Source: Promethearchaeota archaeon (GTDB taxonomy: Archaea > Asgardarchaeota > Lokiarchaeia > Sigyniarchaeales > SOKP01). From it: a DNA stretch of 36,578 nt. Below the pieces are notes generated by a model that did no database searches, was not told the origin of the DNA, and saw only the letters and a list, made by a program, of their open reading frames with translations. The stretch lies in NCBI GenBank assembly GCA_019894715.1, contig JAGXOA010000006.1, positions 1 through 36,578 of the forward strand. The letters run 5' to 3'. The first letter of the stretch is position 1, and the number at the start of each line of letters is the position of its first letter. Below, in pieces: positions 1 through 7,196 of the stretch. The translations under genes and the position numbers were made by a program.

Positions 1-179
1 TGAGAAGAATAAGTAATATAATGTCGTTTCTCCATTGAAGTTCTTTTGTTTTGTTGGCAATTTTCTATTCGCTCAGCTAACGCAAAATTATATAAGAGAC
101 GGCATTTCTCAGATAATATCCACAGTAAGTGTTCTTGTTTTTTCGAAGGATTTATCCTGATCTTTTGCGTGAGCTTCAT
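1..179 (-). CDS. tnpB: TnpB-like RNA-guided nuclease, N-terminal fragment cut by the window edge
   Basis: The minus strand from the ATG at 177-179 stays open to base 1 (59 complete codons, no stop), so the gene continues outside the window. The translation starts MKLTQKIRINPSKKQEHLL and continues through a CRLLYNFALAERIE stretch. This is the usual beginning of IS200/IS605 TnpB proteins: a short basic strand, a Pro-x-x-x-Gln helix, then the Tyr-Asn-x-Ala-Leu helix-turn-helix segment. TnpB is the ancestor of Cas12 and cuts DNA guided by an RNA from the element's right end. The catalytic RuvC part is not in the window, so activity cannot be judged. GC content here is visibly higher than in neighbouring genes, as expected for a mobile gene. 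A matching terminal hairpin lies upstream at 249-290. Confidence 0.85.
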   Translation of the reverse strand, partial: MKLTQKIRINPSKKQEHLLWILSEKCRLLYNFALAERIENCQQNKRTSMEKRHYITYSS

Positions 180-248
180 TATTATAATAAGAGAATATGA
201 ATAGAGAAAAAGAGGGAGAGTGTGGCGGTTTACCTGTTTTTTTACCAT

Positions 249-290
249 GCTCAATTCATCCCCTTCCTAAAGGGAGGGGTCTTCTTGAGC
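249..290 (-). mobile_element. IS200/IS605-type left-end hairpin of the edge element
   Basis: This 42-bp segment is bounded by GCTCAA and TTGAGC and contains a GC-rich imperfect stem around a TAAA/TTTA loop. In tnpB orientation it lies 70 bp upstream of the start codon, where the left end of an IS605-type element is expected. TnpA (Y1) transposases recognise such subterminal hairpins as single-stranded DNA. The right edge of the window (36464-36505) carries a homologous 42-bp copy in the opposite orientation. Both contain the CCTTTAGG-like core and GATGAATTGAGC. Confidence 0.7.
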
Positions 291-344
291 AATAATAATA
301 AAAAAAGAAAAAATCATAATTTCATAAGAAGTTTGGAATTATTA

Positions 345-1001
345 TTATTGTGTATCTAAAGCTTTTTTCTTGAATAATCGCTTTTTAAGCTTTACAAGTC
401 CAGTGTCTTCATTATATTCAACAACATCTATATTTGCTAATTCATGAACAGCTCTTAAAACCATCGCTCCAGAAATACCTGTAGAATTTTTAAGGTCATC
501 TCTAGACATCTCTTCTTTTCCACCATGTAAATTTATCAATATTCGATAATGTGGTTGACCTTGCCAAATTTCTTTTATTAATAATTTAGTTATGGATAAT
601 AATGCTCTTATTCTTTCAAAATTAAATTCAGCTTCTTCTTGATCTTCTACAAGTTTAGATAATTGTTTTAATTCTACTTTTAGGTTTTGATATTCATCTA
701 ATAACTTCATTTGTTCAGCAGTTAAATCTCCTATTTTTTGATCTCTCTCTTTTTTTTCTTTTTCTAATTGTGCTGTAGCGTGCTCAAGATTTGTTTTATC
801 TTGTTCTAAACTTAATTTTTCTTTTAATAATTTTTTTTTTTCTCTTTCAAGTAGTATTGTTTCATTGCTTAACTGTTCTTTATCATTTTCTAATTTCATA
901 AATGATTGTTTGGCAGTTATTAATGAATTTTTAATGCTATCAATATCTTTGATTGTTTCATCTATTTCGTCAATAACATTTTTATCTAACATAGATTCCA
1001 T
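345..1001 (-). CDS. Coiled-coil protein with C-terminal winged helix (putative regulator)
   Basis: The 218-residue product has two parts. Residues about 10-130 are a long highly charged heptad-rich coiled coil (Lys/Glu/Leu, with 'LEREKKKLLKEK'-type runs). Residues about 145-210 look like a winged helix-turn-helix: a helix-rich start, then 'SRDDLKNSTGISGAMVLRAVHEL' as helices 2-3 and a beta wing ending LVKLKKRLF. By analogy the wing domain binds DNA and the coiled coil dimerises or bridges, but no specific family was recognised. The start is the ATG of MESML; an internal ATG (MLDKN, codon 4) is an equal alternative. An A/T-rich stretch just upstream suggests a short-leader transcript. It lies downstream of the RFC operon, same strand, but 130 bp away with a hairpin between, so co-transcription is uncertain. 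Confidence 0.75.
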   Translation of the reverse strand: MESMLDKNVIDEIDETIKDIDSIKNSLITAKQSFMKLENDKEQLSNETILLEREKKKLLKEKLSLEQDKTNLEHATAQLEKEKKERDQKIGDLTAEQMKLLDEYQNLKVELKQLSKLVEDQEEAEFNFERIRALLSITKLLIKEIWQGQPHYRILINLHGGKEEMSRDDLKNSTGISGAMVLRAVHELANIDVVEYNEDTGLVKLKKRLFKKKALDTQ

Positions 1002-1081
1002 GATATAGTTAAAATTATATAATTTATAATAATTGCCATTTTCTATAATTGATAAAATATAATAAATTTACCCACATTAAA

Positions 1082-1115
1082 GCAGAAAGTCACGTCCTTT
1101 AGGACATGGATAAAT
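1082..1115. repeat. Solitary IS605-like terminal hairpin between genes
   Basis: An imperfect palindrome with a CGTCC-TTTA-GGACATG core is followed by GGATAAATGC. It resembles the left-end hairpins at 249-290, 5511-5540 and 16530-16560, which share CCTTTAGG and GGATGAAT. It is probably a decayed solo end of an IS200/IS605-type element. It could instead act as a weak transcription terminator or pause signal 3' of rfcL. No associated transposase or right end is nearby. Confidence 0.4.
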
Positions 1116-1132
1116 GCTTTTAAAATAATTAT

Positions 1133-2518
1133 TTATTTTTTTGATGTTTGAGTTTTTTTTAATAGATTTTTTTCTTTTGCATTTAAATCTAACCAATCAC
1201 TTAAATTTTTTAAATTTCTACGAGATGATTCTGTAATTATTTTCAAGAATGGAAGAAAATCTCTAAATATTTCAGATTGGGATATTGGATATTTCTCTTG
1301 AATTTTTTCTATTAAACTTTTCTCCGCTGTGTTTAATGAAAATGAACTAGATGTGCTATATCTGGGAAAATTTACTGTTCTATATCCTTTTGATATATTC
1401 CCTTTTCTTGTAAGGGCAACTCCACCGGCAAACAAGTCATAAAAATAGGGTAATAAAGACCATTGCATATTTTTTTTAATTCTTCCAAAAATTTCATCCG
1501 CAATTGATAAATATTCAAAAGCCGTTGAAAGATCTTCCTTATTTTGGATAAATGTAGGAAGATTTTCATTTATCCATTTATAGAGAAAATTATAATCAAC
1601 ATCGGATTTATTTGTTAGGGTACGTGCTTCATTTAAAGTATTCACGGATTGAAATAAATCTCTCACAATACTAAATATTTCTTTGGTTGTATCTCTATGA
1701 AGGCTCATTATAATTTTCTTTCTTTCATCTGGAGATTCATTGGATATTTGACTCAACGCTTGGAGATCATTTAGTATTCCTCTTAGATCTCCTTCATTTT
1801 TATTTATTATGAGTTCTAGGTCCTCTTGAATTATATTTTCAACATTTTCTTTTTTTAGTATTCTATTGATAATTTTATAAACTTCATCTTTTGAAAGAGG
1901 ATTGACTTCATATCGTGGTATAGAATTATATAATGATTGTAAATTAAGTTTATACTCGTTAGCACATAATATTATAGGGAATTGTGTGTTCTTAGATAAA
2001 TCTATTATGGTAGGCACTGCTCCTCTATCTTTAGTACCATATATCCCATCTACTTCATCAATTAAGATAATCTTCTTTTTTGTTTCTGAAATAAAATCCA
2101 TTATTCCCTTTGATTTTGCAGTTTCTTTTAATTTTGATTCTAAGGCATCACGTGTTCTAGTATCTGAGGCATTTGTCTCAATAACCTCCATGTTCAAATC
2201 ATTTGCAAGAGCATATACTATTGATGTTTTACCAATACCTGGTTGACCTTCCAATAAGATAGCGGCTTTTTCTTGAGGTAATTCTATTTTTTTTTTTTTT
2301 TCCTTTTCTAAACAGTTTCTATTAAATGTTCTTATCTCTTGATTTTTTTTATTTATCATTTCTTTTTGATTGAAAAAATTATTAATGAATTTAGGTAGTT
2401 CCTCTACTAAACTCACTTTATGGCGATTTAATTTAGCAGTTGGAATTGCCATATCTTTAATACTCTTAGGTCTATACTTCTCAACCCAAGGGATATCATA
2501 AATCTTCTTTTTAGCCAT
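1133..2518 (-). CDS. rfcL: Replication factor C large subunit (clamp loader)
   Basis: This is the archaeal clamp-loader large subunit, which opens PCNA and loads it onto primed DNA using ATP with the small subunits. It has the N-terminal RFC box WVEKYRPKS (residues 11-19), Walker A GQPGIGKTS (91-99), the ETNASDTRTR segment (114-123), Walker B ILIDEVDG (151-158) and the sensor-1 CANE motif, followed by the helical collar. A charged insert of about 40 residues (roughly 50-85) separates the RFC box from the P-loop. Archaeal RFC-L normally has the P-loop around residue 45-50. The C-terminus ends in KKTQTSKK with no obvious PIP box (Q-x-x-hydrophobic-x-x-aromatic), which many archaeal RFC-L have. 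It is the last gene of a leftward operon, 7 bp after the degenerate small subunit. Confidence 0.95.
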   Translation of the reverse strand: MAKKKIYDIPWVEKYRPKSIKDMAIPTAKLNRHKVSLVEELPKFINNFFNQKEMINKKNQEIRTFNRNCLEKEKKKKIELPQEKAAILLEGQPGIGKTSIVYALANDLNMEVIETNASDTRTRDALESKLKETAKSKGIMDFISETKKKIILIDEVDGIYGTKDRGAVPTIIDLSKNTQFPIILCANEYKLNLQSLYNSIPRYEVNPLSKDEVYKIINRILKKENVENIIQEDLELIINKNEGDLRGILNDLQALSQISNESPDERKKIIMSLHRDTTKEIFSIVRDLFQSVNTLNEARTLTNKSDVDYNFLYKWINENLPTFIQNKEDLSTAFEYLSIADEIFGRIKKNMQWSLLPYFYDLFAGGVALTRKGNISKGYRTVNFPRYSTSSSFSLNTAEKSLIEKIQEKYPISQSEIFRDFLPFLKIITESSRRNLKNLSDWLDLNAKEKNLLKKTQTSKK

Positions 2519-2525
2519 ATTTGTT

Positions 2526-3572
2526 TCACATCATTTCTCCAAAAGTATTAAATTTTGATATGAGGGAAGATATTTGAATGTCTGAATCTCTTCCATCAAG
2601 TGCTCGAAAATCAGCATCTCCAATTATATTTATTAGTTTACATTTTTCATACCGAGAGAGAGGTAATTTAATAATAACTTCTAAAATTTTCTGATAAAAT
2701 TGATTTGCATTATATTTGTAATTGGATAAAACATTTCTAAACAATTCTCTGGTTTTTTTAAAATCACCCTTAAAACTTGTCAGAACTATTTTGTTCATCT
2801 CCTCAATTTTAAATTTTTTAGAACTCTCAAATAAAACATTTGTATCAATTTTATTACCCATTAAACTACTTATTTGCAGTAAGTCAATTGCTTTAGAAAT
2901 TTTTCCCTCAGAAATTCTATAAATTGATTTTATCACTTCTTTATCTAATTCGAGAGACTCTTGTTCAGATATTTTAATTATCAAGTTCTCAAATTTATTA
3001 TATTTTAATTGGGGAATTAGGAATAGTTGACACCGAGAAATTATTGGATCAATAATTCCTGAGATTTTTGTTGTTAGTAATATCATTCTGCAATTACTTC
3101 CATAGATCTCCATTAGTCTTCTAAATCCTTGTTGATTTGATCCTAAAGTTTCAAAGTTCTTAACAATTAATATTTTAAAAGGTATATCTCCAAGTACTTT
3201 TAATTGAACAAATGGTTTGATTTTTACTTGGATAAATGCAGGAGTTGTTATACGTTTTCCCGCCATACTTCCAATTTTACTAGTAGAGACATAAGCTTCT
3301 GACTTAGCTTTGGTTCTTTCTTCTTGTGTTAATGGAACATCAGCATACACTAATTTAAAATTAACATTAAAATAGTTACCTAAAAATTCCTTAGAAAATA
3401 TTCTTGCTATAGTTGTTTTTCCAATTCCTTCAGAACCTATGAATAATAAATGAGGAAAATTCTTGCTTTTTATAAATTCTTTTAATTGCGAAATTAATGG
3501 TTTCCTGCCATATATATCACTTAAAGATTTTGGTAAATATTTAAGACGCCAGATTGGGTTATCTTCTATCAT
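2526..3572 (-). CDS. RFC small-subunit paralogue with degenerate Walker B
   Basis: The 348-residue product aligns by eye with RFC small subunits: an N-terminal 'WRLKYLPKSLSDIYG' RFC box, P-loop GSEGIGKTT (46-54), the ISRC arginine-finger box (residues 178-181) and a C-terminal helical collar. The Walker B DEAD-type motif is lost: the expected ILDEAD reads LIVKNFE (135-141). It may therefore bind ATP without hydrolysing it while still donating an Arg finger to a neighbouring subunit. This parallels the eukaryotic Rfc5/RFC3 position, where the ATPase is degenerate and the SRC motif is kept. A segment at residues 80-125 (Ala/Ser/Thr/Lys rich, then FIQVKIKPF) is longer than in the canonical neighbour. 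It sits between rfcS and rfcL with 20-bp and 7-bp gaps, so all three are probably co-transcribed and form one complex. Confidence 0.85.
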   Translation of the reverse strand: MIEDNPIWRLKYLPKSLSDIYGRKPLISQLKEFIKSKNFPHLLFIGSEGIGKTTIARIFSKEFLGNYFNVNFKLVYADVPLTQEERTKAKSEAYVSTSKIGSMAGKRITTPAFIQVKIKPFVQLKVLGDIPFKILIVKNFETLGSNQQGFRRLMEIYGSNCRMILLTTKISGIIDPIISRCQLFLIPQLKYNKFENLIIKISEQESLELDKEVIKSIYRISEGKISKAIDLLQISSLMGNKIDTNVLFESSKKFKIEEMNKIVLTSFKGDFKKTRELFRNVLSNYKYNANQFYQKILEVIIKLPLSRYEKCKLINIIGDADFRALDGRDSDIQISSLISKFNTFGEMM

Positions 3573-3592
3573 AATAATTCTAATCTAAAACT

Positions 3593-4591
3593 TTAATTTT
3601 TATTCTGTTTATTTATTCTTAAGAATATTTCTGACAATAATGCAATGAGCTGTATATTCTCATCTGCTCCTTGAGAGATGCGATAATCAATTTCTCCAAA
3701 AAAAATTTTTAATTTTAGGATATTTTTTTTCTCAACATTATCAATACTTAGAATTATCCTATTTAATTGTCTGATGAAATTTCTGCTGTCAATATTCTTA
3801 ATTGAATTAAAAATCATTTTAACTTCCTTATAATTTCCCTTTAATAGAGAAATAACTAATTTTTCCATTATGGGTTTTTCTACAAAACCAGAAATCTTTA
3901 AAATCTCATTAATATCTAAATCTTTCAATAAATGAAGGGCCACTGACATTTGCAGTGTATTAATAGCTTTTCTAAGATCTCCTGCAGATATAAAATATAA
4001 CATTTCAAAAAATTCCTTCTCTTTTTCTTTTGGAACTTCTATTTTTTCTTGTTTTGATATAAATTTCAATCGTTCAACTATCTTTTCTTCAGAAAGTTTT
4101 AGAAATCTAAAAACGGCACAGCGGGAAATTATAGGATCAATTATTTCATTAATATAATTACACATCAATATAAATTTAACATTTGGAGGAGATCCTTCTA
4201 TTATCCTTCTCAATGTTTGTTGTACTGTTTTAGGGATATTATCGGCCTCATCTAAAATTACTAATTTAACTTCATTTTCACTTAAGATCATATTTTGATT
4301 TACAAAATTATTTAATTCATTTCTAACAAAATCCATTCTTACTGTATCAGATGCATTTAACTCTAAAACATTCCGATAATATTTATCTCCTTTAAGAAGT
4401 TTATTGGCTATAATTAAAGCTGTACTTGTTTTTCCTGTTCCTGCAGGACCTGAAAAGATCATATGAGGCATATCAAAACGATTTTTAACAAACTCGGTTA
4501 AGTTAGTTGTGGATATATCTTGGCTTACAATCTCATCAAATTCTTTTGGGCGATACTTCTCAACCCAAGGTGTTTCTAAATCAGTGCTCAT
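3593..4591 (-). CDS. rfcS: Replication factor C small subunit
   Basis: This is a canonical archaeal RFC small subunit (332 residues), the ATPase that forms most of the clamp-loader pentamer. Visible motifs are the RFC box WVEKYRPKEFDEIV (9-22), Walker A GPAGTGKTS (48-56), ELNASDTVR (77-85), Walker B VILDEAD (111-117), sensor 1 MCNY (143-146) and the SRC box (156-158), followed by the helical collar. All catalytic residues are present, unlike in the paralogue downstream. The ATG start follows a short leader and a TATA box at 4630-4638. It is the first gene of the three-gene leftward RFC operon. Confidence 0.95.
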   Translation of the reverse strand: MSTDLETPWVEKYRPKEFDEIVSQDISTTNLTEFVKNRFDMPHMIFSGPAGTGKTSTALIIANKLLKGDKYYRNVLELNASDTVRMDFVRNELNNFVNQNMILSENEVKLVILDEADNIPKTVQQTLRRIIEGSPPNVKFILMCNYINEIIDPIISRCAVFRFLKLSEEKIVERLKFISKQEKIEVPKEKEKEFFEMLYFISAGDLRKAINTLQMSVALHLLKDLDINEILKISGFVEKPIMEKLVISLLKGNYKEVKMIFNSIKNIDSRNFIRQLNRIILSIDNVEKKNILKLKIFFGEIDYRISQGADENIQLIALLSEIFLRINKQNKN

Positions 4592-4629
4592 TGTTGTACT
4601 AATAATAATTTTTATTTTTGCTTATTCTA

Positions 4630-4638
4630 TATTTATAA
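4630..4638 (-). promoter_or_regulatory. TATA box of the RFC operon
   Basis: On the minus strand TTATAAATA is centred about 43 bp upstream of the rfcS ATG. With initiation about 25 bp downstream of an archaeal TATA box, the leader would be about 15-20 nt. No other strong TATA element lies closer. Confidence 0.5.
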
Positions 4639-4792
4639 GCGTATAATTTAAATTTTTTTTGATAAGGATTAATGGAATAATAAGATTTTAAAATAATTTT
4701 GATATATAAAAATGAAATAAAAAGATTGGTAACTAAAATAGAAATTTGTGATTTTTATAATAATTACTAGATTTTTATAAATAGTTGTAAGG

Positions 4793-4813
4793 TCTCTTAT
4801 CTTTTTTAAGAGA
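4793..4813. other. 7-bp perfect inverted repeat in the 292-bp gap between rfcS and the GNAT gene
   Basis: TCTCTTA (4793-4799) and TAAGAGA (4807-4813) form a perfect 7-bp stem with a 7-nt loop. It lies downstream of the leftward GNAT gene and upstream of the RFC promoter, so it may mark the end of the GNAT transcript. The rest of the 4592-4884 gap is featureless A/T-rich DNA on both strands. Confidence 0.3.
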
Positions 4814-4884
4814 ATATATTATATTAAAAAAGTGTTACTATCTATAATCTGAAGAATTATCCTTTTTTTTATTCTTCTTTAAAA

Positions 4885-5346
4885 TTAGGATAAGTCTAAT
4901 TTATGAACCTCATAATCTTTCTTAAAATTCATTTGTTTATAAAGAGCAGATGCTTTAGTAGCTTGTTCTCGAATGTTAACTTTTACTTTTTCCACTTTTA
5001 TTTTCTTTAAGTGTTCTAAAGCTTTTTCTAATAATATTTTGCCAACACCCTTACCTCGATATTCTTTCTTTAAGTAAAAGTGTTTAATATATCCTTCTGA
5101 TTTACCAAATGGATCAACTCTAAGTTCAGCAATAAGCATTCCTATAACTTTATCTGTATTCTCATCTAATGCAATTAAAATTCCATGTCTTTGTAAAGGA
5201 TCATATAATCTTCGACGGATTCCCCAATCAAATCTTTTAGCCTCAAATTGACTATCTAAACTCTCAACCAATAGTTTTGTTAAATCTCTTAAAGAATCAA
5301 TTTGCTCTGGTGAAGCTATCTCCACTTTAATCTTAATTTCACTCAT
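4885..5346 (-). CDS. GNAT-family N-acetyltransferase
   Basis: The 153-residue single-domain protein has the GNAT fold order. Conserved strands 'ENTDKVIGMLIAELRVDP' and 'GYIKHFYLKKEYRG' precede the acetyl-CoA pyrophosphate-binding motif A RGKGVGKILLEKA (R/Q-x-x-G-x-G/A). Near the end are the 'VKVNIREQATKASALYKQMNFK' strand and the motif B Ala-x-x-Leu-Tyr-x-x-x-x-Phe that closes GNAT domains. It should transfer an acetyl group from acetyl-CoA to an amine, but the substrate cannot be read from the sequence and a RimI-like protein acetylase is only one option. It is monocistronic on the minus strand, with a possible TATA box at about 5379-5389 (33-43 bp upstream). Confidence 0.9.
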   Translation of the reverse strand: MSEIKIKVEIASPEQIDSLRDLTKLLVESLDSQFEAKRFDWGIRRRLYDPLQRHGILIALDENTDKVIGMLIAELRVDPFGKSEGYIKHFYLKKEYRGKGVGKILLEKALEHLKKIKVEKVKVNIREQATKASALYKQMNFKKDYEVHKLDLS

Positions 5347-5500
5347 GATAGAACAATCTGATTTTTTATATTCTTTTTTTATATTTATGTTAGTCTTTAC
5401 GCAGTATTAAACTTTCTTTTGAACAATAAAGTAATTTTATAAATATTATTCTAATTATAATCAAAATCATTTTTTTAAAAAGGATTTTTCTTTTATCATA

Positions 5501-5772
5501 TAAACAAAAGAAAACCCATTCCTTTAAGGATGGGATGAATTTTGTCATAAAATGAAAAAAAAATCACTAATCTATCTCACACCTTATTTTTAAATAGAGG
5601 AAAAACTCTATATTAAATTTTGATGATAAATTAGATAACCGATAATTCATCATCATACTACCGTAGGGACTACGGGATGTCAAGCGTTTGGAGAAACTGT
5701 AAGACTCAAGTAATCCATTGAGCTCGTTTCGATGAATTACGAATCCAACACCTTTAGGTGATGGTAGTTCAA
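5501..5772 (+). mobile_element. Non-autonomous IS200/IS605-like element, copy 1 (terminal hairpin plus omega-RNA-like end, no tnpA/tnpB)
   Basis: This 272-bp unit recurs at 16520-16793 in the same orientation, with substitutions and a few small indels. It opens with TAAACAAAAGAAAACCC and a CCCAT-TCCTTTAAGG-ATGGG terminal hairpin. A conserved ATAGAG/CTCTAT hairpin follows (5594-5599 with 5606-5611). It ends with a region typical of the right end and guide-RNA scaffold of IS1341/IS605 tnpB elements: a GGGACTACGGG segment, then GAATTACGAATCC, a CACC-TTTAGGTG stem, and the terminal GGTAGTTCAA. No transposase is encoded. Such palindrome-ended elements (PATE-type MITEs) are mobilised in trans. It lies between the GNAT and zinc-ribbon genes, ending 10 bp from the latter's stop codon. 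An 80-codon minus-strand open frame across it is antisense and not called a gene. Confidence 0.75.
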
Positions 5773-5781
5773 TAATCTCTA

Positions 5782-6066
5782 TTAAGGTCTCGCTGAGGTC
5801 CCATCCCATGCCTTCACTTCTGGATTGACGTTATTACATACTGGACAAGATAGGGAAACTTCCCATGTCTCTAAGGCCGGATGAACGCGTGTATAGAGAT
5901 TACCACATTGCTGACATACAAGAAATTTAGCTCCGCATGAACTGCACATCTTTAATTGTCCTTTTTCAACAAAGAAAAAAGTACGACGCATCCATTCATC
6001 ATGAACAGCAGAGAAATTATCGCCTCCGCACTCACTACAATGTTTTCCATCGAATTTTTCTGCCAT
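5782..6066 (-). CDS. Small protein with two zinc ribbons
   Basis: The 94-residue protein has eight cysteines in four CxxC knuckles: C10/C13, C41/C44, C51/C54 and C74/C77. They fit two interleaved or consecutive zinc ribbons, with a basic/aromatic stretch (WMRRTFFFVE) between the first two knuckles. Proteins of this kind are usually nucleic-acid or protein-binding adaptors, but no specific family was recognised. The start is well supported: GGTGAT (6070-6075) lies 3 nt before the ATG and a TATA-like AAATTTATAAAT lies at 6105-6116. The C-terminal GTSARP ends just 10 bp from the right end of the IS605-like element, so insertion may have replaced the original last residues. Confidence 0.75.
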   Translation of the reverse strand: MAEKFDGKHCSECGGDNFSAVHDEWMRRTFFFVEKGQLKMCSSCGAKFLVCQQCGNLYTRVHPALETWEVSLSCPVCNNVNPEVKAWDGTSARP

Positions 6067-6304
6067 TATATCACCATTTTAAATTGTAAATTTTCTGGTT
6101 TTTAAAATTTATAAATCTATTATATAATTATAATTATTAAAAGATTTGATATATTTAATTTTGATTTTTTAGAAAAATATAGAATGATAATTCTATTTAA
6201 ATAATTAAATAAATTAGATATTTTTAAAATTTCATATAGAACATTTTTGAAAAAAAGGAAATAAAGAAAAATAATCCTATAAAATTAAAATCACTGGAAA
6301 AAAA

Positions 6305-6625
6305 TTACATTTTTAATTTTTTAGTTTTTGATGTACCTATTTCAGGATTTATATCTTCGAGTTCTTTTATGACTTGAACTACTTTGTCATCTGTCAATGC
6401 TTCACTAAATCTGATCAACATTTCATAATCTTTAATAAAAAGTCCTTTTCTCTTCATAGGATTTCCATCTGATTTTAATGGGTTTATTTCAAGAAATAAT
6501 AATGCGGGCTTCGTTTTACTAGCAGGTACTTTAACAACAAAAACTCCTGGTATAGGCGTTTCCATTTTTTCCCAGTCTTTAGCATTAGTTAAATGTTCTT
6601 TTAGTTGGGATTGAATATCACTCAT
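6305..6625 (-). CDS. Conserved-looking small protein of unknown function
   Basis: The 106-residue product was not recognised. It has an acidic/amphipathic N-terminal helix (residues 1-20) and a beta-rich middle (PGVFVVKVPASKTKPALLFL, then EINPLKSDGNP). A basic turn (MKRKGLFI) leads to a long helix (DYEMLIRFSEAL...VVQVIKELEDI) and a Lys-rich tail. The strands-then-helix layout is loosely like PC4-type ssDNA-binding coactivators, but this is a weak resemblance only. Codon composition and a clear ATG support a real gene. It is transcribed alone, with about 240 bp of A/T-rich DNA on its 3' side in which I see nothing. Confidence 0.65.
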   Translation of the reverse strand: MSDIQSQLKEHLTNAKDWEKMETPIPGVFVVKVPASKTKPALLFLEINPLKSDGNPMKRKGLFIKDYEMLIRFSEALTDDKVVQVIKELEDINPEIGTSKTKKLKM

Positions 6626-6660
6626 AATTTTTACACTTTTTTTTTTTTCTTTTCTATATT

Positions 6661-6690
6661 TTGTTACATGTAAGATGTATATTGTTACAT
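6661..6690 (-). promoter_or_regulatory. Two direct TTGTTACAT repeats, 21 bp apart, upstream of the 106-residue gene
   Basis: TTGTTACAT occurs at 6661-6669 and 6682-6690, exactly two helical turns apart, 36-65 bp upstream of the minus-strand start at 6625. The position and phasing suit a regulator binding site at the promoter. This is an inference from spacing only. Confidence 0.3.
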
Positions 6691-6863
6691 ATATAGTTAA
6701 TTGATTATCTAATTAAATAAAAATATACATGTTTTTTTAAAGAATAAATAAGGAATGAGGAAATAATTATCCATATATTAGATATATTTAACATAAAGTA
6801 TAATTAAAATTAAAATATTTATTATGTCGGATTTCTTACGGTTATCTTCCACTGAATACTTAA

Positions 6864-6919
6864 ATATCACCGTGGTATATATAATTATATCATAATTACA
6901 TCTAATATAGTGGTGATAT
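6864..6919 (+). promoter_or_regulatory. Inverted repeat and ribosome binding site before the CopG-like gene
   Basis: ATATCACC (6864-6871) and its exact complement GGTGATAT (6912-6919) flank the A/T-rich promoter of the ribbon-helix-helix gene. Ribbon-helix-helix repressors bind such half-sites and commonly repress their own genes, so autoregulation is plausible. The downstream arm is also the ribosome binding site (GGTGAT, 2 nt before the ATG), so half of the inverted repeat may exist for that reason alone. Confidence 0.4.
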
Positions 6920-7147
6920 ATGAAATTAATCTCAGTTAATTTACCAGAATCATATCTTGAAGTATTGGAAATTTTAGTAGCAGAGGGAAAATTCCCAAAT
7001 CGATCTGAAGCAATTCGGGTTGGGATAAGAGATCTTATTAAAACAGAATATATAATTGAAGAGAAAATCAAAAAGAACTATAGCAAATATTTCGAGCCAG
7101 AAATTAAAGATACTCAAGTAGAAAATATCATTGCTGAAGAAAATTGA
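6920..7147 (+). CDS. CopG/ribbon-helix-helix transcriptional regulator
   Basis: This 75-residue protein begins with a classical ribbon-helix-helix DNA-binding domain. The strand is KLISVNLPESYLEVLE, helix 1 runs to LVAEGKFPNRSEAIRV, and helix 2 is GIRDLIKTEY. The Pro-Asn-Arg-Ser-Glu-Ala-Ile-Arg turn is diagnostic. The C-terminal 30 residues are charged and probably disordered, without the NikR metal domain. It would bind DNA as a dimer. The start is fixed by GGTGAT just upstream. No toxin-like partner lies next to it, so it is more likely a stand-alone regulator than an antitoxin. It is convergent with the long repeat protein, whose stop is 50 bp away. Confidence 0.9.
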   Translation: MKLISVNLPESYLEVLEILVAEGKFPNRSEAIRVGIRDLIKTEYIIEEKIKKNYSKYFEPEIKDTQVENIIAEEN

Positions 7148-7196
7148 TGAAGTTATTTTAAAATTTCCTCCAAAATATTTTTTTCTAATTTATCTT

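Noticed and set aside
5735-5772. tRNA-like GAATTACGAATCC segment
   Set aside because: It superficially recalls a T-arm, but no acceptor or anticodon arms can be formed and it belongs to the repeated IS605-like right end.
5567-5809. 80-codon minus-strand frame across the IS605-like element, also open in copy 2
   Set aside because: It is antisense to the scaffold-like right end and overlaps the zinc-ribbon gene. The frame stays open in both copies, mainly because the copies differ there by substitutions. Its sequence has no recognisable domain and it lacks promoter or ribosome binding signals of its own.
6778-7071. 97-codon minus-strand frame over the CopG gene
   Set aside because: It overlaps the ribbon-helix-helix gene, which has a ribosome binding site and clear homology; the antisense frame has neither.
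6864-7147. CopG gene as antitoxin of a toxin-antitoxin pair
   Set aside because: No adjacent small toxin gene is present on the same strand. The next gene is the convergent repeat protein.
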